DNA of 64,000 nucleotides from CAVSUZ01 sp963791885 (GCA_963791885.1 CAWBUL010000006.1:930001-994000); one strand, 5' to 3'. Counted from the first letter of the stretch, positions 26,572-35,792 are shown. The notes: generated by a model not told the origin, from the sequence alone. Made by a program: numbers and translations.

Positions 26572-28631
26572 GCGGGCACAGTCACCAGCACGGATCCGTC
26601 CATCAGAACCTCAGCTTCCCCCTGGGGACCGATCACCAGAGTACTTTCATCTTCCTCCAGCACCGCTGGCCCACTGAAACGCGCCCCCACGCGAAGCGAT
26701 GAGCGCCGATGCACCGCGGCCGGAACTTCGGCTCCGTCAAACCACACCGTCCGCTCTCCGGATTCCTGCGCCATCTCTCGCCGCTGAATCGAAACCTGCC
26801 CCACGGCACCTGGCATTTCCGCCGTCAGCGCCAGACGAAGACTCACGAGCTCAATCGATGCACCCGGCACCGTTCGGCTGAACAAAGCGCGATAGCGACT
26901 CTCGAACGCATCCTGCACCGTGTGCATCGACAGATCGGTCGGGACTGGGATGGTGATCTCGAAACCCTGGCCGGAGTACCGCATATCGGCCATGAAACGA
27001 ACTCTTGCCCGGGCTATGTCCGCACCGGCGGCGCCGGCAATCTCCTCCGCGGAGCGCTCCATCCGTCGGAAGCGCTCGTCGATCTCTGCCCACTGAACCA
27101 CGTCCATACGCCGCATCACCGAAGACACGCGGTCCACACGGGCCGGCGCCAACAGCATGCCCAAAGCGCTCCCGGCTCCCGCTCCAGCGGGACACAGGAT
27201 CCGCCGGATGCCAAGCCGGCGTGCAATATCCCAGGCGTGCACCGGCCCTGCGCCGCCAGTCGCGAGCAGGACATAGTGTTGCGGAGATGCACCATGCTCG
27301 GCCAACGCCACCCGAGCCGCGCCCGCCATTGTCTCGGCAACCACGGCATGCACGCCCTCGGCGACCCGATCTCCCTCCAAGCCCAGCGCCTGACCCAGCA
27401 CGCCCAAGGTTCGCAATGCCGCCGGCCGGTCGATCCGCATGGCCCCGCCGAGAAACGCCGCCGCATCGATCAGTCCCAGCGCTAGGTCGGCATCAGTCAC
27501 TGTCGGCTCCGGATTGCCGCGGCCATAGCAGGCAGGACCGGGCACGGCCCCGGCACTTTCCGGTCCGACCTGAAGTGTCCCAAGCTCTCCCCGCCGCGCG
27601 ATCGAACCACCGCCGGCGCCGATCTCCACCAGATCCACCGCGGCGATCTGGATCGGCAGCCCGCTCCCACGTAGGAATCTCTTTTCCCGAGCCGCCTCGA
27701 ATCCCCAGGCCAGGGTGGGCTCGAAATCGTCGATAATCGCCATCTTGGCCGTGGTGCCGCCCATATCAAACGCCAGCACGCGTTCCAGACCTGCTGCACG
27801 CCCGAAATGAGCCCCGGCCAGGGCGCCGGCAGCCGGCCCGCTCTCCAAAAGCCGCACCGGCGCGCGCATGGCTTCCTCGATATCAGCCAGACCGCCACTC
27901 GACAGCATCAACAGGAGAGCTCCCGCTATCCCGATCTCCTTCAAAGATCGGCTCAGATTGCCAACATACTTTTCAGCGATCGGCCGGATGTAGGCATTCG
28001 CCACCGTCGTGCTCGCGCGGGCATATTCCCGGATCTCCGGCGCGATCGCCGACGACACCGACACCGGAAGGTTTGGAAACCGCTCCGCAATCGCCCGCGC
28101 CGCCGCCTGCTCATGGCGCGCGTTGGCATATGCATGGAGAAACACCACAGCCAGGCTCTCCACGCCTTCGCGAACGAGCGTTTCGGTCTCCTGCAGCACA
28201 CTCTCCAGGTCGATCGGCGTGACGACAGACCCATCCGGACCGAGCCGCTCGACAACGTCCCGACGCCATGCTCGCGGCACCAGCGGCACCGGGGGATCAA
28301 TCGCCAAATCGTACAGTTCGTATTTTCGCTCAGACCCGATTTCCAGGATGTCGGCGAATCCGGCCGTCGTAAGAAGGCCAGTCCTGGCGCCCTTTCGTTC
28401 GATCAGAGCATTGGTAAACAGCGTCGTCGCATGGACCACTCGGTCGATCCGCGCGGGGTCTGCACCATGTCGGTCGATCAGATGACGCACCCCGGCCAGC
28501 GCTCCCCTGGATGGATCATCCGGCGTGGTGCTTTCTTTCCAAATTGCGGCAGTGCCCCTGACGTGATCCAGAAGCACGAGATCAGTGAAGGTGCCGCCAA
28601 TATCGATCCCGAGCGACACACGGACGGACAT
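26568..28631 (-). CDS. hyuA: Hydantoinase A / oxoprolinase-type subunit (HyuA)
   Basis: A 687-residue subunit with an actin-like ATPase fold. The N-terminal Hydant_A_N domain has SLGIDIGGTFTDLVLLDH and VVHATTLFTNALIERKGART; the central hydantoinase_A domain has ERVLAFDMGGTTAKMAIIDD and the VEIGAGGGSIA loop, both phosphate-binding motifs; the C-terminal domain ends near VLEEDESTLVIGPQGEAEV. It begins 2 bases after the parB stop, an unusual junction for this catabolic gene, and couples to hyuB by a 4-base overlap. ATP-driven ring opening of a cyclic amide is the family reaction. Confidence 0.93.
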   Translation of the reverse strand: MSVRVSLGIDIGGTFTDLVLLDHVRGTAAIWKESTTPDDPSRGALAGVRHLIDRHGADPARIDRVVHATTLFTNALIERKGARTGLLTTAGFADILEIGSERKYELYDLAIDPPVPLVPRAWRRDVVERLGPDGSVVTPIDLESVLQETETLVREGVESLAVVFLHAYANARHEQAAARAIAERFPNLPVSVSSAIAPEIREYARASTTVANAYIRPIAEKYVGNLSRSLKEIGIAGALLLMLSSGGLADIEEAMRAPVRLLESGPAAGALAGAHFGRAAGLERVLAFDMGGTTAKMAIIDDFEPTLAWGFEAAREKRFLRGSGLPIQIAAVDLVEIGAGGGSIARRGELGTLQVGPESAGAVPGPACYGRGNPEPTVTDADLALGLIDAAAFLGGAMRIDRPAALRTLGVLGQALGLEGDRVAEGVHAVVAETMAGAARVALAEHGASPQHYVLLATGGAGPVHAWDIARRLGIRRILCPAGAGAGSALGMLLAPARVDRVSSVMRRMDVVQWAEIDERFRRMERSAEEIAGAAGADIARARVRFMADMRYSGQGFEITIPVPTDLSMHTVQDAFESRYRALFSRTVPGASIELVSLRLALTAEMPGAVGQVSIQRREMAQESGERTVWFDGAEVPAAVHRRSSLRVGARFSGPAVLEEDESTLVIGPQGEAEVLMDGSVLVTVPA

Positions 28632-28633
28632 AA

Positions 28634-29491
28634 TCAGATGGCGGCCGCGGCGCCTCGCAGACGAAGCAGAACGACATCAAGCTGCTCCAGCGTCCGATAG
28701 TGGATCCGCACGGAACCGGCATCACCCCTGGTCGCAATTTCCACTGCCAGGCCAAGCTCCTCCGACATTTCCCGCTCCAGCGCGATAAGGTCAGGGTCTT
28801 TGACCTTCGGCTCGCTCTCCCGCGGCTTCCTCTGGGCGAGCGCTTCTGTCTGGCGAACGGACAGACCCTGATCAATCACCTCCGCTAAAGCAGCTTCGGG
28901 CGCGTTCAGACCAAGCAACGCACGGGCGTGACCCGCGGAGATAGCGCCATTTCGGACGGCTTGTTTGACCGACTCCGGCAGATTCAGAAGGCGCAGCGTA
29001 TTGGTCAGATGAGGACGCGATTTCCCGACCAATTCCGCCAGCGCCTCATGCGTCATACCAAATTCTTCCACCAAGCGCCGGTAGCCTTCAGCCTCTTCGA
29101 TGGCGTTCAGGTCCTCCCGTTGAAGATTTTCCACCAGCGCGGCCGCCATAGCCTCCAAATCCGTGAGGGGCCTGACCAGGACCGGCACTTCGTGCAATCC
29201 AGCCAACGCCGCGGCCCGCCAGCGCCGCTCCCCGGCGATGATCTGGAATCGGGCCTTATCGGCAGCGTCCGGACGCACCAGAAGAGGCTGCAGAATGCCC
29301 CTTGCGCGGATCGATTCAGCGAGTTCGCGAAGGGTATCTTCGTGGACGGCCCGGCGCGGTTGGTACGGACTTGGCCCTAGCAGATCGATCGGAACCTGGC
29401 GGACGCCGCCGGACTGATCCGTTTCTGGAAGATCACCCAGCAGGGCGGCAAGGCCCCGACCCAATCGCGGCCCCGCGTCCCGTGTCTTCAT
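28634..29491 (-). CDS. parB: Chromosome-partitioning protein ParB
   Basis: A 285-residue CTP-dependent DNA clamp that loads at parS. The N-terminal ParB/Srx domain holds VRQVPIDLLGPSPYQPRR, the arginine patch appears as IIAGERRWRAAALAG (G-E-R-R-W-R-A), followed by NLQREDLNAIEEAEGYRRL. The HTH region EALAELVGKSRPHLTNTLRL reads parS, and the C-terminal dimerisation tail is present (LDVVLLRLRGAAA). Length is normal. It overlaps parA by 4 bases and is followed after 2 bases by hyuA. A parS-like site is 1.4 kb upstream, within rsmG. Confidence 0.97.
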   Translation of the reverse strand: MKTRDAGPRLGRGLAALLGDLPETDQSGGVRQVPIDLLGPSPYQPRRAVHEDTLRELAESIRARGILQPLLVRPDAADKARFQIIAGERRWRAAALAGLHEVPVLVRPLTDLEAMAAALVENLQREDLNAIEEAEGYRRLVEEFGMTHEALAELVGKSRPHLTNTLRLLNLPESVKQAVRNGAISAGHARALLGLNAPEAALAEVIDQGLSVRQTEALAQRKPRESEPKVKDPDLIALEREMSEELGLAVEIATRGDAGSVRIHYRTLEQLDVVLLRLRGAAAAI

Positions 29492-30315
29492 GCTCCCACT
29501 CCGGATCGTTCGCGTTTGAGAAATTCGTTGGCAAATTGGACATAGGCCTGAGCGCCCGCTGACCGAAAGTCATACAACAGCACCGGTTTTCCGTGGCTGG
29601 GCGCCTCGGTGATGCGAATGTTGCGAGGGATCATCGTATTATAGACGACGGCACCGAAATAACCCCGCGCATCTGATGCGACCAGATCCGAGAGAGAGTT
29701 GCGCTTGTCAAACATCGTCAGAACAATTCCCTGCAACTTGAGACCGGGATTCAAGCCACGCCGTACAGCGTCAATCGTCCGAACCAAGCCGCTGATGCCT
29801 TCCAGCGCATAGAACTCGCATTGCAGCGGCACCAGCGCTGAATCCGCTCCAACCAGCGCATTCACCGTCAGCAATCCAAGGCTGGGGGGACAGTCAAGGA
29901 TGATGAAACTGTAGCGCGACTCGGCTCTGGCTGGCGCAAGCGCATCCCTCAAACGGTATTCGCGGCGGGGAAAAGACACCAACTCGATCTCCGCTCCGGC
30001 AAGGTCGGGCTCCGCCGCGATCACGTCTAATCCCGGAATCCCCGTGCCGCGGATCACATCCTCCACCGGAGTGTGCAGCATCAGCATACAGTAGGTGCCG
30101 AGCGTCCTCTCCTCGCGGGAAATTCCCAATCCGGTTGAAGCGTTCCCCTGCGGATCCAGATCGATCAGCAGGACTCGCTCACCGCCGGCCGCCAGGGCCG
30201 TTGCGAGATTAATCGCCGTGGTGGTCTTCCCCACGCCGCCCTTCTGATTCGCGATTGCAAGGACCCGCGTTTTCTGAGCCGGCGCCACAGGTTCAGGGGG
30301 AGAATTATCCGACAC
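29488..30315 (-). CDS. parA: Chromosome-partitioning ATPase ParA (Soj)
   Basis: A 275-residue Walker-type partition ATPase. The deviant Walker A motif is KGGVGKTTTAINLATALA (about residues 25-42), Walker A' is VLLIDLDPQGNASTGLG, and Walker B is FIILDCPPSLGLLTVNAL. The protein forms ATP-dependent dimers on DNA and moves ParB-parS complexes. It overlaps rsmG by 11 bases and parB by 4 bases, in the standard alphaproteobacterial order. A short Pro-rich N-terminal tail precedes the ATPase core. Confidence 0.97.
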   Translation of the reverse strand: MSDNSPPEPVAPAQKTRVLAIANQKGGVGKTTTAINLATALAAGGERVLLIDLDPQGNASTGLGISREERTLGTYCMLMLHTPVEDVIRGTGIPGLDVIAAEPDLAGAEIELVSFPRREYRLRDALAPARAESRYSFIILDCPPSLGLLTVNALVGADSALVPLQCEFYALEGISGLVRTIDAVRRGLNPGLKLQGIVLTMFDKRNSLSDLVASDARGYFGAVVYNTMIPRNIRITEAPSHGKPVLLYDFRSAGAQAYVQFANEFLKRERSGVGA

Positions 30316-30904
30316 GCCGAAGCTCGGTGATCCTCAGGATGACGGCACCAGGAGTTGCTCGGGCGGGGAACCGCTCGACCTCCATCTGCCATTTCGGCTC
30401 GATGCTCGTCAATTCAGCGTCCACACTCGGCCCCTTCGGAAGCAGTGCGGTACCCGACGCGGCAAGAAACTCTCGAACGAGCGGCAGCAATTTCGAAAGC
30501 GGCGCCAAAGCGCGCGCGGTGACCAGCTCTACCGCGGGAACTCGTATAGCCTCCGCCCGCGCGGCATGCACCGTCGCCGGCGCCCCAAGCAGCCGGGCCG
30601 CCTCTCGCAAGAACGCCGCCTTGCGGTGATCCGCCTCAATGAGGTCAAAGCGAATCCCAGTATGCTTGGCCAGGATCAGCCCGGGGAAGCCAGCCCCACT
30701 TCCCAAATCCACCGCTCGATCCACTCCTTCCGGAATGAGCGGTACCAGCTCCAGGCTATCCTGGATATGCCGCAAGAACAGCTGCGAGCTATCCCCGCGC
30801 GACACCAGGTTGATTCGCCAATTCCACGACGTAAGCAGCTCGGTGAAATCACGGACCCACGGAGGTGTTTCACGTGGAACGTTAGCCCGCAGCACGGCGG
30901 GCAT
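30305..30904 (-). CDS. rsmG: 16S rRNA (guanine527-N7)-methyltransferase RsmG
   Basis: A 199-residue SAM-dependent methyltransferase that modifies G527 of 16S rRNA; loss gives low-level streptomycin resistance in many bacteria. The SAM-binding motif I is AVDLGSGAGFPGLILAKH and the following acidic position is in RFDLIEADHRKAAFL. ATG 30904 is chosen; a TTG 9 bases earlier is possible. The N-terminal peptide NVPRETPP is encoded by the parS-like site, a known consequence of parS lying at the 5' end of rsmG. The 5' end overlaps the mnmG 3' end by 23 bases. Confidence 0.95.
   Translation of the reverse strand: MPAVLRANVPRETPPWVRDFTELLTSWNWRINLVSRGDSSQLFLRHIQDSLELVPLIPEGVDRAVDLGSGAGFPGLILAKHTGIRFDLIEADHRKAAFLREAARLLGAPATVHAARAEAIRVPAVELVTARALAPLSKLLPLVREFLAASGTALLPKGPSVDAELTSIEPKWQMEVERFPARATPGAVILRITELRRVG
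30866..30881. promoter_or_regulatory. parS: parS-like centromere site
   Basis: TGTTTCACGTGGAACG is one base pair of symmetry short of the bacterial parS consensus (TGTTTCACGTGAAACA), keeping the central CACGTG and the left half. It lies inside the 5' end of rsmG, next to mnmG and 0.5 kb from parA, where parS is often found. ParB spreading from here would cover the whole par-hyu run. It is the only CACGTG with matching flanks that I found in the window. Confidence 0.8.
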
Positions 30905-32735
30905 GGGCAACAACAGCGGCCAATCCGGCTGGGGTCATTCCTTGCAGCCGGCTCGCCGCTCCTACGGACGCCGGCGAATGCCGGAGAAGCTTCTCCCGGA
31001 TCTCATTCGACAGCCCACCGATGGCGGAAAAATCCACGCCAACCAGGCTCACGCCTTCATCTCGGCGAAAACTCCGGATCTCCGCCTCCTGCCGGTTCAA
31101 ATAACCCGAGTACAGGGCATCCGCTTGAACCCGAGCCCGCACTTTCGGTCGCAAGCCCTTCACCCAGGGAAAAACCGCCGCTATCGCCGCTATCGCACAA
31201 TCCTCCCGCCCCAACATATCGAACACGGATCGCCACCTTCCATCCGCCCGGACCGGCAACCCCGCCGCGATCAACGCCCCTGATCCCGCACCCTCCGCCC
31301 TCGCCCGCCGCAACGCCTCACCGACAGCCGCCTCCTGCTCACGATAGGCTCGCAGTCGATCAGCACCCACGCACCCCCATTCTTCCCCCCTAAGAGTCAA
31401 GCGCGAATCCGCGTTGTCTGCCCGCAAGCTCAGGCGGAACTCCGCCCTTGCCGTGAACATCCGATACGGCTCGGTCACGCCTTGCGTCACCAGATCGTCG
31501 ATCAGCACGCCGATATACGCCTCCGATCGGTCCAGGCTCATCGGCGTCAGCCCGCCGGCGCTCCGAGCCGCGTTCAGCCCCGCCATGAGGCCCTGCGCAG
31601 CGGCCTCCTCATATCCCGTCGTTCCGTTGATCTGTCCCGCCAGGAAAAGCCCAGGCACCGCCTTCAGCTCCAACGACGCAGACAGCGAACGCGGATCCAC
31701 ATAGTCATACTCAACCGCATACCCGCACCGGATCATCCGCGCCCGTTCGAGACCCGGGATCGTTCCCAACATCGCCGCCTGCACCTCTTCCGGCAGGCTG
31801 GTCGAGATTCCGTTCGGGTAAACCGTGTCGTCGTCTAACCCCTCGGGCTCCAGAAAGATCGTGTGCCGGGCGCGGGTCGCAAACCGCACGACCTTGTCCT
31901 CAATCGACGGACAATACCGAGGCCCCGGGCCCGAGATCCCACCACAATAAATCGCCGACTGGTGCAGGTTCTTCCGGATCAGCTCATGAGTCTTCGGTGT
32001 CGTCGCCGTCACATGACACGGCACCTGCGGCGTAGTGATCCGCTCGGTCAAAGAGCTGAACGGCTCCGGCTCCGCATCCCCGGGGTCCCGATCCAGCCCG
32101 GACCAGTCGATCGTGCGCCCGTCCAGCCTTGGCGGTGTCCCCGTCTTCAACCGGCCGAGCGGCAAACCCAGTCCCCGCAGCCGCCGCGCCAGCCCAATCG
32201 ACGGCGCTTCCCCGACACGACCTGCCGGAGTCTGCCGCTCCCCAACGTGGATCACGCCCCCCAAAAAAGTCCCGGTCGTCAGCACGACCGCCCCACACGC
32301 GATCCGAGACCCGTCGCAGCAAACCACCGCCTGAACCCGCCCGCCCGGCCCGACCTCCAGATCCTCAGCCTCGCGGGCCCGAACAGTCAGCCCCGGCATC
32401 CCGGCCAGTAGCCCTTGCACCGCCCGCTTGTACAGACCCCGATCCGCCTGCGCGCGAGGCCCGCGGACCGCCGGTCCCTTGCTCCGATTCAGCATCTTGA
32501 AATGAATGCCCGCCGCATCCGCGGCTCGCCCCATCAACCCATCCAGCGCATCGATCTCCCGGACCAGGTGCCCCTTGCCAATTCCGCCAATCGCCGGATT
32601 GCACGACATCTCCCCGATTGTCTCGATTCGGTAAGTCAACAGCAGCGTCCGCGCCCCCACGCGAGCCGCAGCCGCGGCCGCCTCGCAGCCCGCATGCCCG
32701 CCCCCGACCACCACAACGTCATATCGCGCTGTCAT
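30882..32735 (-). CDS. mnmG: tRNA uridine-5-carboxymethylaminomethyl synthesis enzyme MnmG (GidA)
   Basis: A 617-residue FAD protein. With MnmE it places cmnm5 on U34 of certain tRNAs in the cytoplasm. The FAD-binding loop VVVVGGGHAGCEAAAAAARVG is at the N-terminus; the family signatures GEMSCNPAIGGIGKGHLVREIDALDG and, near residue 365, GLFLAGQINGTTGYEEAAAQGL are intact, and the C-terminal helical GidA-associated domain is complete. It heads the minus-strand run mnmG-rsmG-parA-parB. mnmE, usually upstream, is not here; instead a divergent pyrophosphatase gene follows. Confidence 0.97.
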   Translation of the reverse strand: MTARYDVVVVGGGHAGCEAAAAAARVGARTLLLTYRIETIGEMSCNPAIGGIGKGHLVREIDALDGLMGRAADAAGIHFKMLNRSKGPAVRGPRAQADRGLYKRAVQGLLAGMPGLTVRAREAEDLEVGPGGRVQAVVCCDGSRIACGAVVLTTGTFLGGVIHVGERQTPAGRVGEAPSIGLARRLRGLGLPLGRLKTGTPPRLDGRTIDWSGLDRDPGDAEPEPFSSLTERITTPQVPCHVTATTPKTHELIRKNLHQSAIYCGGISGPGPRYCPSIEDKVVRFATRARHTIFLEPEGLDDDTVYPNGISTSLPEEVQAAMLGTIPGLERARMIRCGYAVEYDYVDPRSLSASLELKAVPGLFLAGQINGTTGYEEAAAQGLMAGLNAARSAGGLTPMSLDRSEAYIGVLIDDLVTQGVTEPYRMFTARAEFRLSLRADNADSRLTLRGEEWGCVGADRLRAYREQEAAVGEALRRARAEGAGSGALIAAGLPVRADGRWRSVFDMLGREDCAIAAIAAVFPWVKGLRPKVRARVQADALYSGYLNRQEAEIRSFRRDEGVSLVGVDFSAIGGLSNEIREKLLRHSPASVGAASRLQGMTPAGLAAVVAHARRAAG

Positions 32736-32782
32736 TGTTACACCACTTGACCCGCCGCCGCTCTCAACGCCATGCCCCAGGC

Positions 32783-33529
32783 ATGACGACCCGCACGCTC
32801 GCAGCCGCCTTTATCCTGTTCTTCAGCCTCTACTTCCCGCATCCCACTCTCAGCCGCACCGCCGATCCGAACATCCTCTGGACGATCATCCACGACCAAT
32901 GCGGACCCTCCGCCCAGCACATTCCCTGCCTCGCATACCACCAAACCGCCGGCTACGCTCTGCTCAAGGACATCGTCGGCGCCACCCAAATCCTCCTGAT
33001 CCCCACGGCCCGCGTCACCGGCATCGAGGACCCGCAAGTCCTCGCCCCCAACGCGCCCGAATACTTTCTATCCGCCTGGAACGCCACGCGTCTCGTCCAA
33101 GCTCTCGCCCACACCGCCCTGCCACCGCAGGACCTCTCCCTCGCCATCAACTCGCCCTTCGCGCGCACCCAAAACCAACTCCACATCCATATCGACTGCC
33201 TCAAGCCCGACATCGCCGCCCAGATCCGTACCCATGCCGCGTACATCGGCGACACCTGGGCGCCCTTCCCCGGGGTGATCGGCCTCACTCCCTACCGCGC
33301 CATGCGCGTCTTCACCCTCCAGCAATCCGGCAACAGCCCCTTTCAGCTTCTCTCCCGCACCACCTCGGACATGAGCCAGGAGACGCTCGCCGTCGTCGGC
33401 GCAACCTCCCCAACCGGCGAGCCTGAATTCATCCTGCTCGAAAGCCGCTACGATCCGGCCATCCCCGGCTCAGGCGGAGCCGAGGAACTGCAGGACCATT
33501 CCTGCGCCGTCGCGCATGAGAAGCAGTGA
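32783..33529 (+). CDS. cdh: CDP-diacylglycerol pyrophosphatase (Cdh-like), exported
   Basis: A 248-residue protein. A signal peptide or anchor (LAAAFILFFSLYFPHPTLS, about residues 5-23) precedes a HIT-like domain. The histidine motif is QNQLHIHIDCLKPDI, matching the CDP-diacylglycerol hydrolase family (Cdh), which cleaves CDP-diacylglycerol to phosphatidate and CMP at the membrane. The other conserved blocks, RVTGIEDPQVL and YFLSAWNATR, also fit. ATG 32783 gives the signal peptide at the N-terminus; an upstream in-frame extension is Arg-rich and unlikely. It is divergent from mnmG. Confidence 0.85.
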   Translation: MTTRTLAAAFILFFSLYFPHPTLSRTADPNILWTIIHDQCGPSAQHIPCLAYHQTAGYALLKDIVGATQILLIPTARVTGIEDPQVLAPNAPEYFLSAWNATRLVQALAHTALPPQDLSLAINSPFARTQNQLHIHIDCLKPDIAAQIRTHAAYIGDTWAPFPGVIGLTPYRAMRVFTLQQSGNSPFQLLSRTTSDMSQETLAVVGATSPTGEPEFILLESRYDPAIPGSGGAEELQDHSCAVAHEKQ

Positions 33530-33599
33530 GTTGCTTCGGTAAGCAACCTGATGCCGCCACGCTCTCCCCCACCCGCACCCCCTGTGCCACACTCGGCAC

Positions 33600-35330
33600 A
33601 TGCCCACCGATGAACCCCCGACCGGAAAACCCCCAGCCGGAAACCCTCATGGTCTCGGCCGCAACGTCGCCAATTATGGCGACCGCGATTTCTCTCTCTA
33701 CCTCCGGCGCTCTTTCGCCAAATCCATGGGCTACTCCCAGTCCATGCTCGACCGCCCGGTCATCGGTATCGTCGACACCCGCTCCGACTACAACAACTGC
33801 CACCGCACCATCCCGGACCTCGTCGAGGCCGTGAAACGCGGCGTCCTCGCCGCCGGCGGCCTGCCCCTCAGCTTCCCCACCGTCTCACTGAACGAGCCGT
33901 CCCTCACCCCCACGAGCATGCACTACCGCAACCTCGCCGCCCTCGACACCGAGGCCATGCTGTCAGCCCAGCCCATGGACGCCGCCGTCCTGATCGGCGG
34001 CTGCGACAAGACTGTGCCCGCCCAGCTCATGGCCGCCGCCTCCGCCAAAGTCCCCGCCATCCAACTCGTCACCGGCCCCATGCTCGCCACCCCCTTCCAG
34101 GGTGAGCGCCTCTCCGCCTGCACCGACTGCCGCCGCTACTGGGCGCAATATCGCGCCGGCAACGTCGCCGCCGACCGTATCGCCACCATCGAGGGCCGCC
34201 TCGCCACCACCGCCGGCACCTGCGGCGTCATGGGCACCGCCAGCACCATGGCCTGCATTGCCGCCACGCTCGGCATGATGCCGCTCGACACCGCCGCCAT
34301 CCCCGCCGTCCACGCCGACCGCCTCCGCGCCGCCGAGGACGCCGGCACCATCGCTATGCATCTCGTTACCGCACCCGTCCGCCCCGCCGAGATCATCACC
34401 CCCCATGCCGTCGAAAACGCCCTCCGGGTCCTGCTCTCTCTCGGCGGCTCGACCAATGCCCTGATCCACCTCACCGCCATCGCCGGCCGCCGCGGCATCG
34501 AGGTCTCACTCCACCGCCTCAACCAGCTCTCCGACGAAACCCCCGTCCTCGTGGACCTGAAACCCACTGGCGAAGGCTACATGGAGGATTTCCACGCCGC
34601 CGGTGGCCTACCCGCCCTCCTCTGGGAACTCCGCCCCCTGCTCCATCTCGACACGATCGACATCACCGGCACCACGCTGGGCGACCGCCTGACCGAGCCC
34701 GCCTTCGTCGACCGTCGCTACATCCACAGCCGCGACAATCCCGTCTCCCCCAATGGCGGCCTCGTCGCCCTCTTCGGCTCCCTTGCCCCCCGCGGCGCCA
34801 TCCTCAAGCGCAGCGCCGCTACGCCATCCCTGTTCGAGACGGAAACCCGCGCCATCGTCTTCGACGGCCTTGAAGACCTTGCCGCCCGCATCGACGATCC
34901 CGCCCTGGACGTCACGCCTCAGGACGCCCTCCTGCTCAAGAACGCCGGGCCGCTCACCCCCGCCGGCATGCCCGAGGCCGGCTATCTCCCCATCCCCAAG
35001 AAGCTCGCCACCAAGGGCGTCAAGGACATGCTGCGCCTGAGCGACTGCCGTATGTCCGGCACCGCCTTCGGCACCATCGTCCTGCACATCACGCCCGAGG
35101 CCGCCGCCGGCGGCCCGCTCGCCCTCGTCGAAACCGGCGATCGCATCCGCCTCTCCGTCCGCGACCGCCGCATCGACCTGCTCGTTTCTGAAGAAGAGCT
35201 GTCTCGCCGCCGTTCCGGCTGGCACCCGCCCGCAAAACCCGCACGCGGCTGGGACCGCCTCATCGCCGATCAGGTGCTCCAGGCCGACCAAGGCTGCGAC
35301 CTAGCCGTTCTGACAGCGGCTAAACTCTGA
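33600..35330 (+). CDS. IlvD/Edd-family dehydratase (sugar-acid type, L-arabinonate dehydratase-like)
   Basis: A 576-residue Fe-S dehydratase. Cluster-binding Cys residues are visible in LIGGCDKTVPAQLM and TAGTCGVMGTASTM; the N-terminal VIGIVDTRSDYNNCHRTIP provides a further Cys. The Mg site and catalytic region follows in SLGGSTNALIHLTAIAG, and the C-terminal swivel domain has LRLSDCRMSGTAFGTIVLH with a conserved Ser. The motif set points to the sugar-acid branch (arabinonate/xylonate/galactonate) rather than to branched-chain amino acid synthesis. It is 70 bases after the pyrophosphatase gene. Substrate is inferred, not proven. Confidence 0.88.
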   Translation: MPTDEPPTGKPPAGNPHGLGRNVANYGDRDFSLYLRRSFAKSMGYSQSMLDRPVIGIVDTRSDYNNCHRTIPDLVEAVKRGVLAAGGLPLSFPTVSLNEPSLTPTSMHYRNLAALDTEAMLSAQPMDAAVLIGGCDKTVPAQLMAAASAKVPAIQLVTGPMLATPFQGERLSACTDCRRYWAQYRAGNVAADRIATIEGRLATTAGTCGVMGTASTMACIAATLGMMPLDTAAIPAVHADRLRAAEDAGTIAMHLVTAPVRPAEIITPHAVENALRVLLSLGGSTNALIHLTAIAGRRGIEVSLHRLNQLSDETPVLVDLKPTGEGYMEDFHAAGGLPALLWELRPLLHLDTIDITGTTLGDRLTEPAFVDRRYIHSRDNPVSPNGGLVALFGSLAPRGAILKRSAATPSLFETETRAIVFDGLEDLAARIDDPALDVTPQDALLLKNAGPLTPAGMPEAGYLPIPKKLATKGVKDMLRLSDCRMSGTAFGTIVLHITPEAAAGGPLALVETGDRIRLSVRDRRIDLLVSEEELSRRRSGWHPPAKPARGWDRLIADQVLQADQGCDLAVLTAAKL

Positions 35331-35453
35331 TCCCGCATTCACTAGGACACAACTCGACCGGTTAGGTTAGGATCGGAACGGTATCAGCTGCGAGTTTCCT
35401 AGGCCCCAGCCAACACCGTTCCGTCCAACCCGCCATCAGAGGAGTAAAGATCG

Positions 35454-35792
35454 ATGGCAGATATCAACTGGCCGGGCGCGTCCGGCAAAGTTTACGCGTA
35501 TTGGTTCGTTCGGCAACTCGCCGCCGAAAGCCTGAAGGCCGAAGGCGGCAATTACATCTTCGGTAGGCGCCTGCCGAATGGCAACTTCCTGCCGATTTAC
35601 GTTGGCGAGACGGACAACTTCCGCGCTCGTCTCCCGAGCCATGAGAGGTGGAAAGAAGCCAAGAAGGCCGGAGCTACGCATGTGATGGCTCACATCACCC
35701 CTGCTGGCGAGGCGGCACGAAAGGCAGAAGAGAAGGATTTGATTCAGAAGTGGTCGCCGCCGCTGAATGTCCAGCACCGAAAGGTGGTGTGA
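35454..35792 (+). CDS. GIY-YIG-like nuclease-domain protein, small
   Basis: A 112-residue protein. It shows the layout of a GIY-YIG domain: G-N-Y-I-F (about residues 31-35) in place of GIY, PIYVGETDNFRARLPSHERW in place of YIG with the following Arg, and the metal-binding Glu and terminal Asn in RKAEEKDLIQ and PPLNVQH. Such stand-alone small GIY-YIG proteins are often of unknown role in DNA processing or mobile DNA. The ATG has GAGGAG 13 bases upstream. It stands alone, and the surrounding DNA is lower in GC than the adjacent dehydratase gene. Confidence 0.7.
   Translation: MADINWPGASGKVYAYWFVRQLAAESLKAEGGNYIFGRRLPNGNFLPIYVGETDNFRARLPSHERWKEAKKAGATHVMAHITPAGEAARKAEEKDLIQKWSPPLNVQHRKVV

Noticed and set aside
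33600..35330. Biosynthetic dihydroxy-acid dehydratase IlvD.
   Set aside because: The motif details fit the sugar-acid branch better and no branched-chain amino acid genes are nearby.
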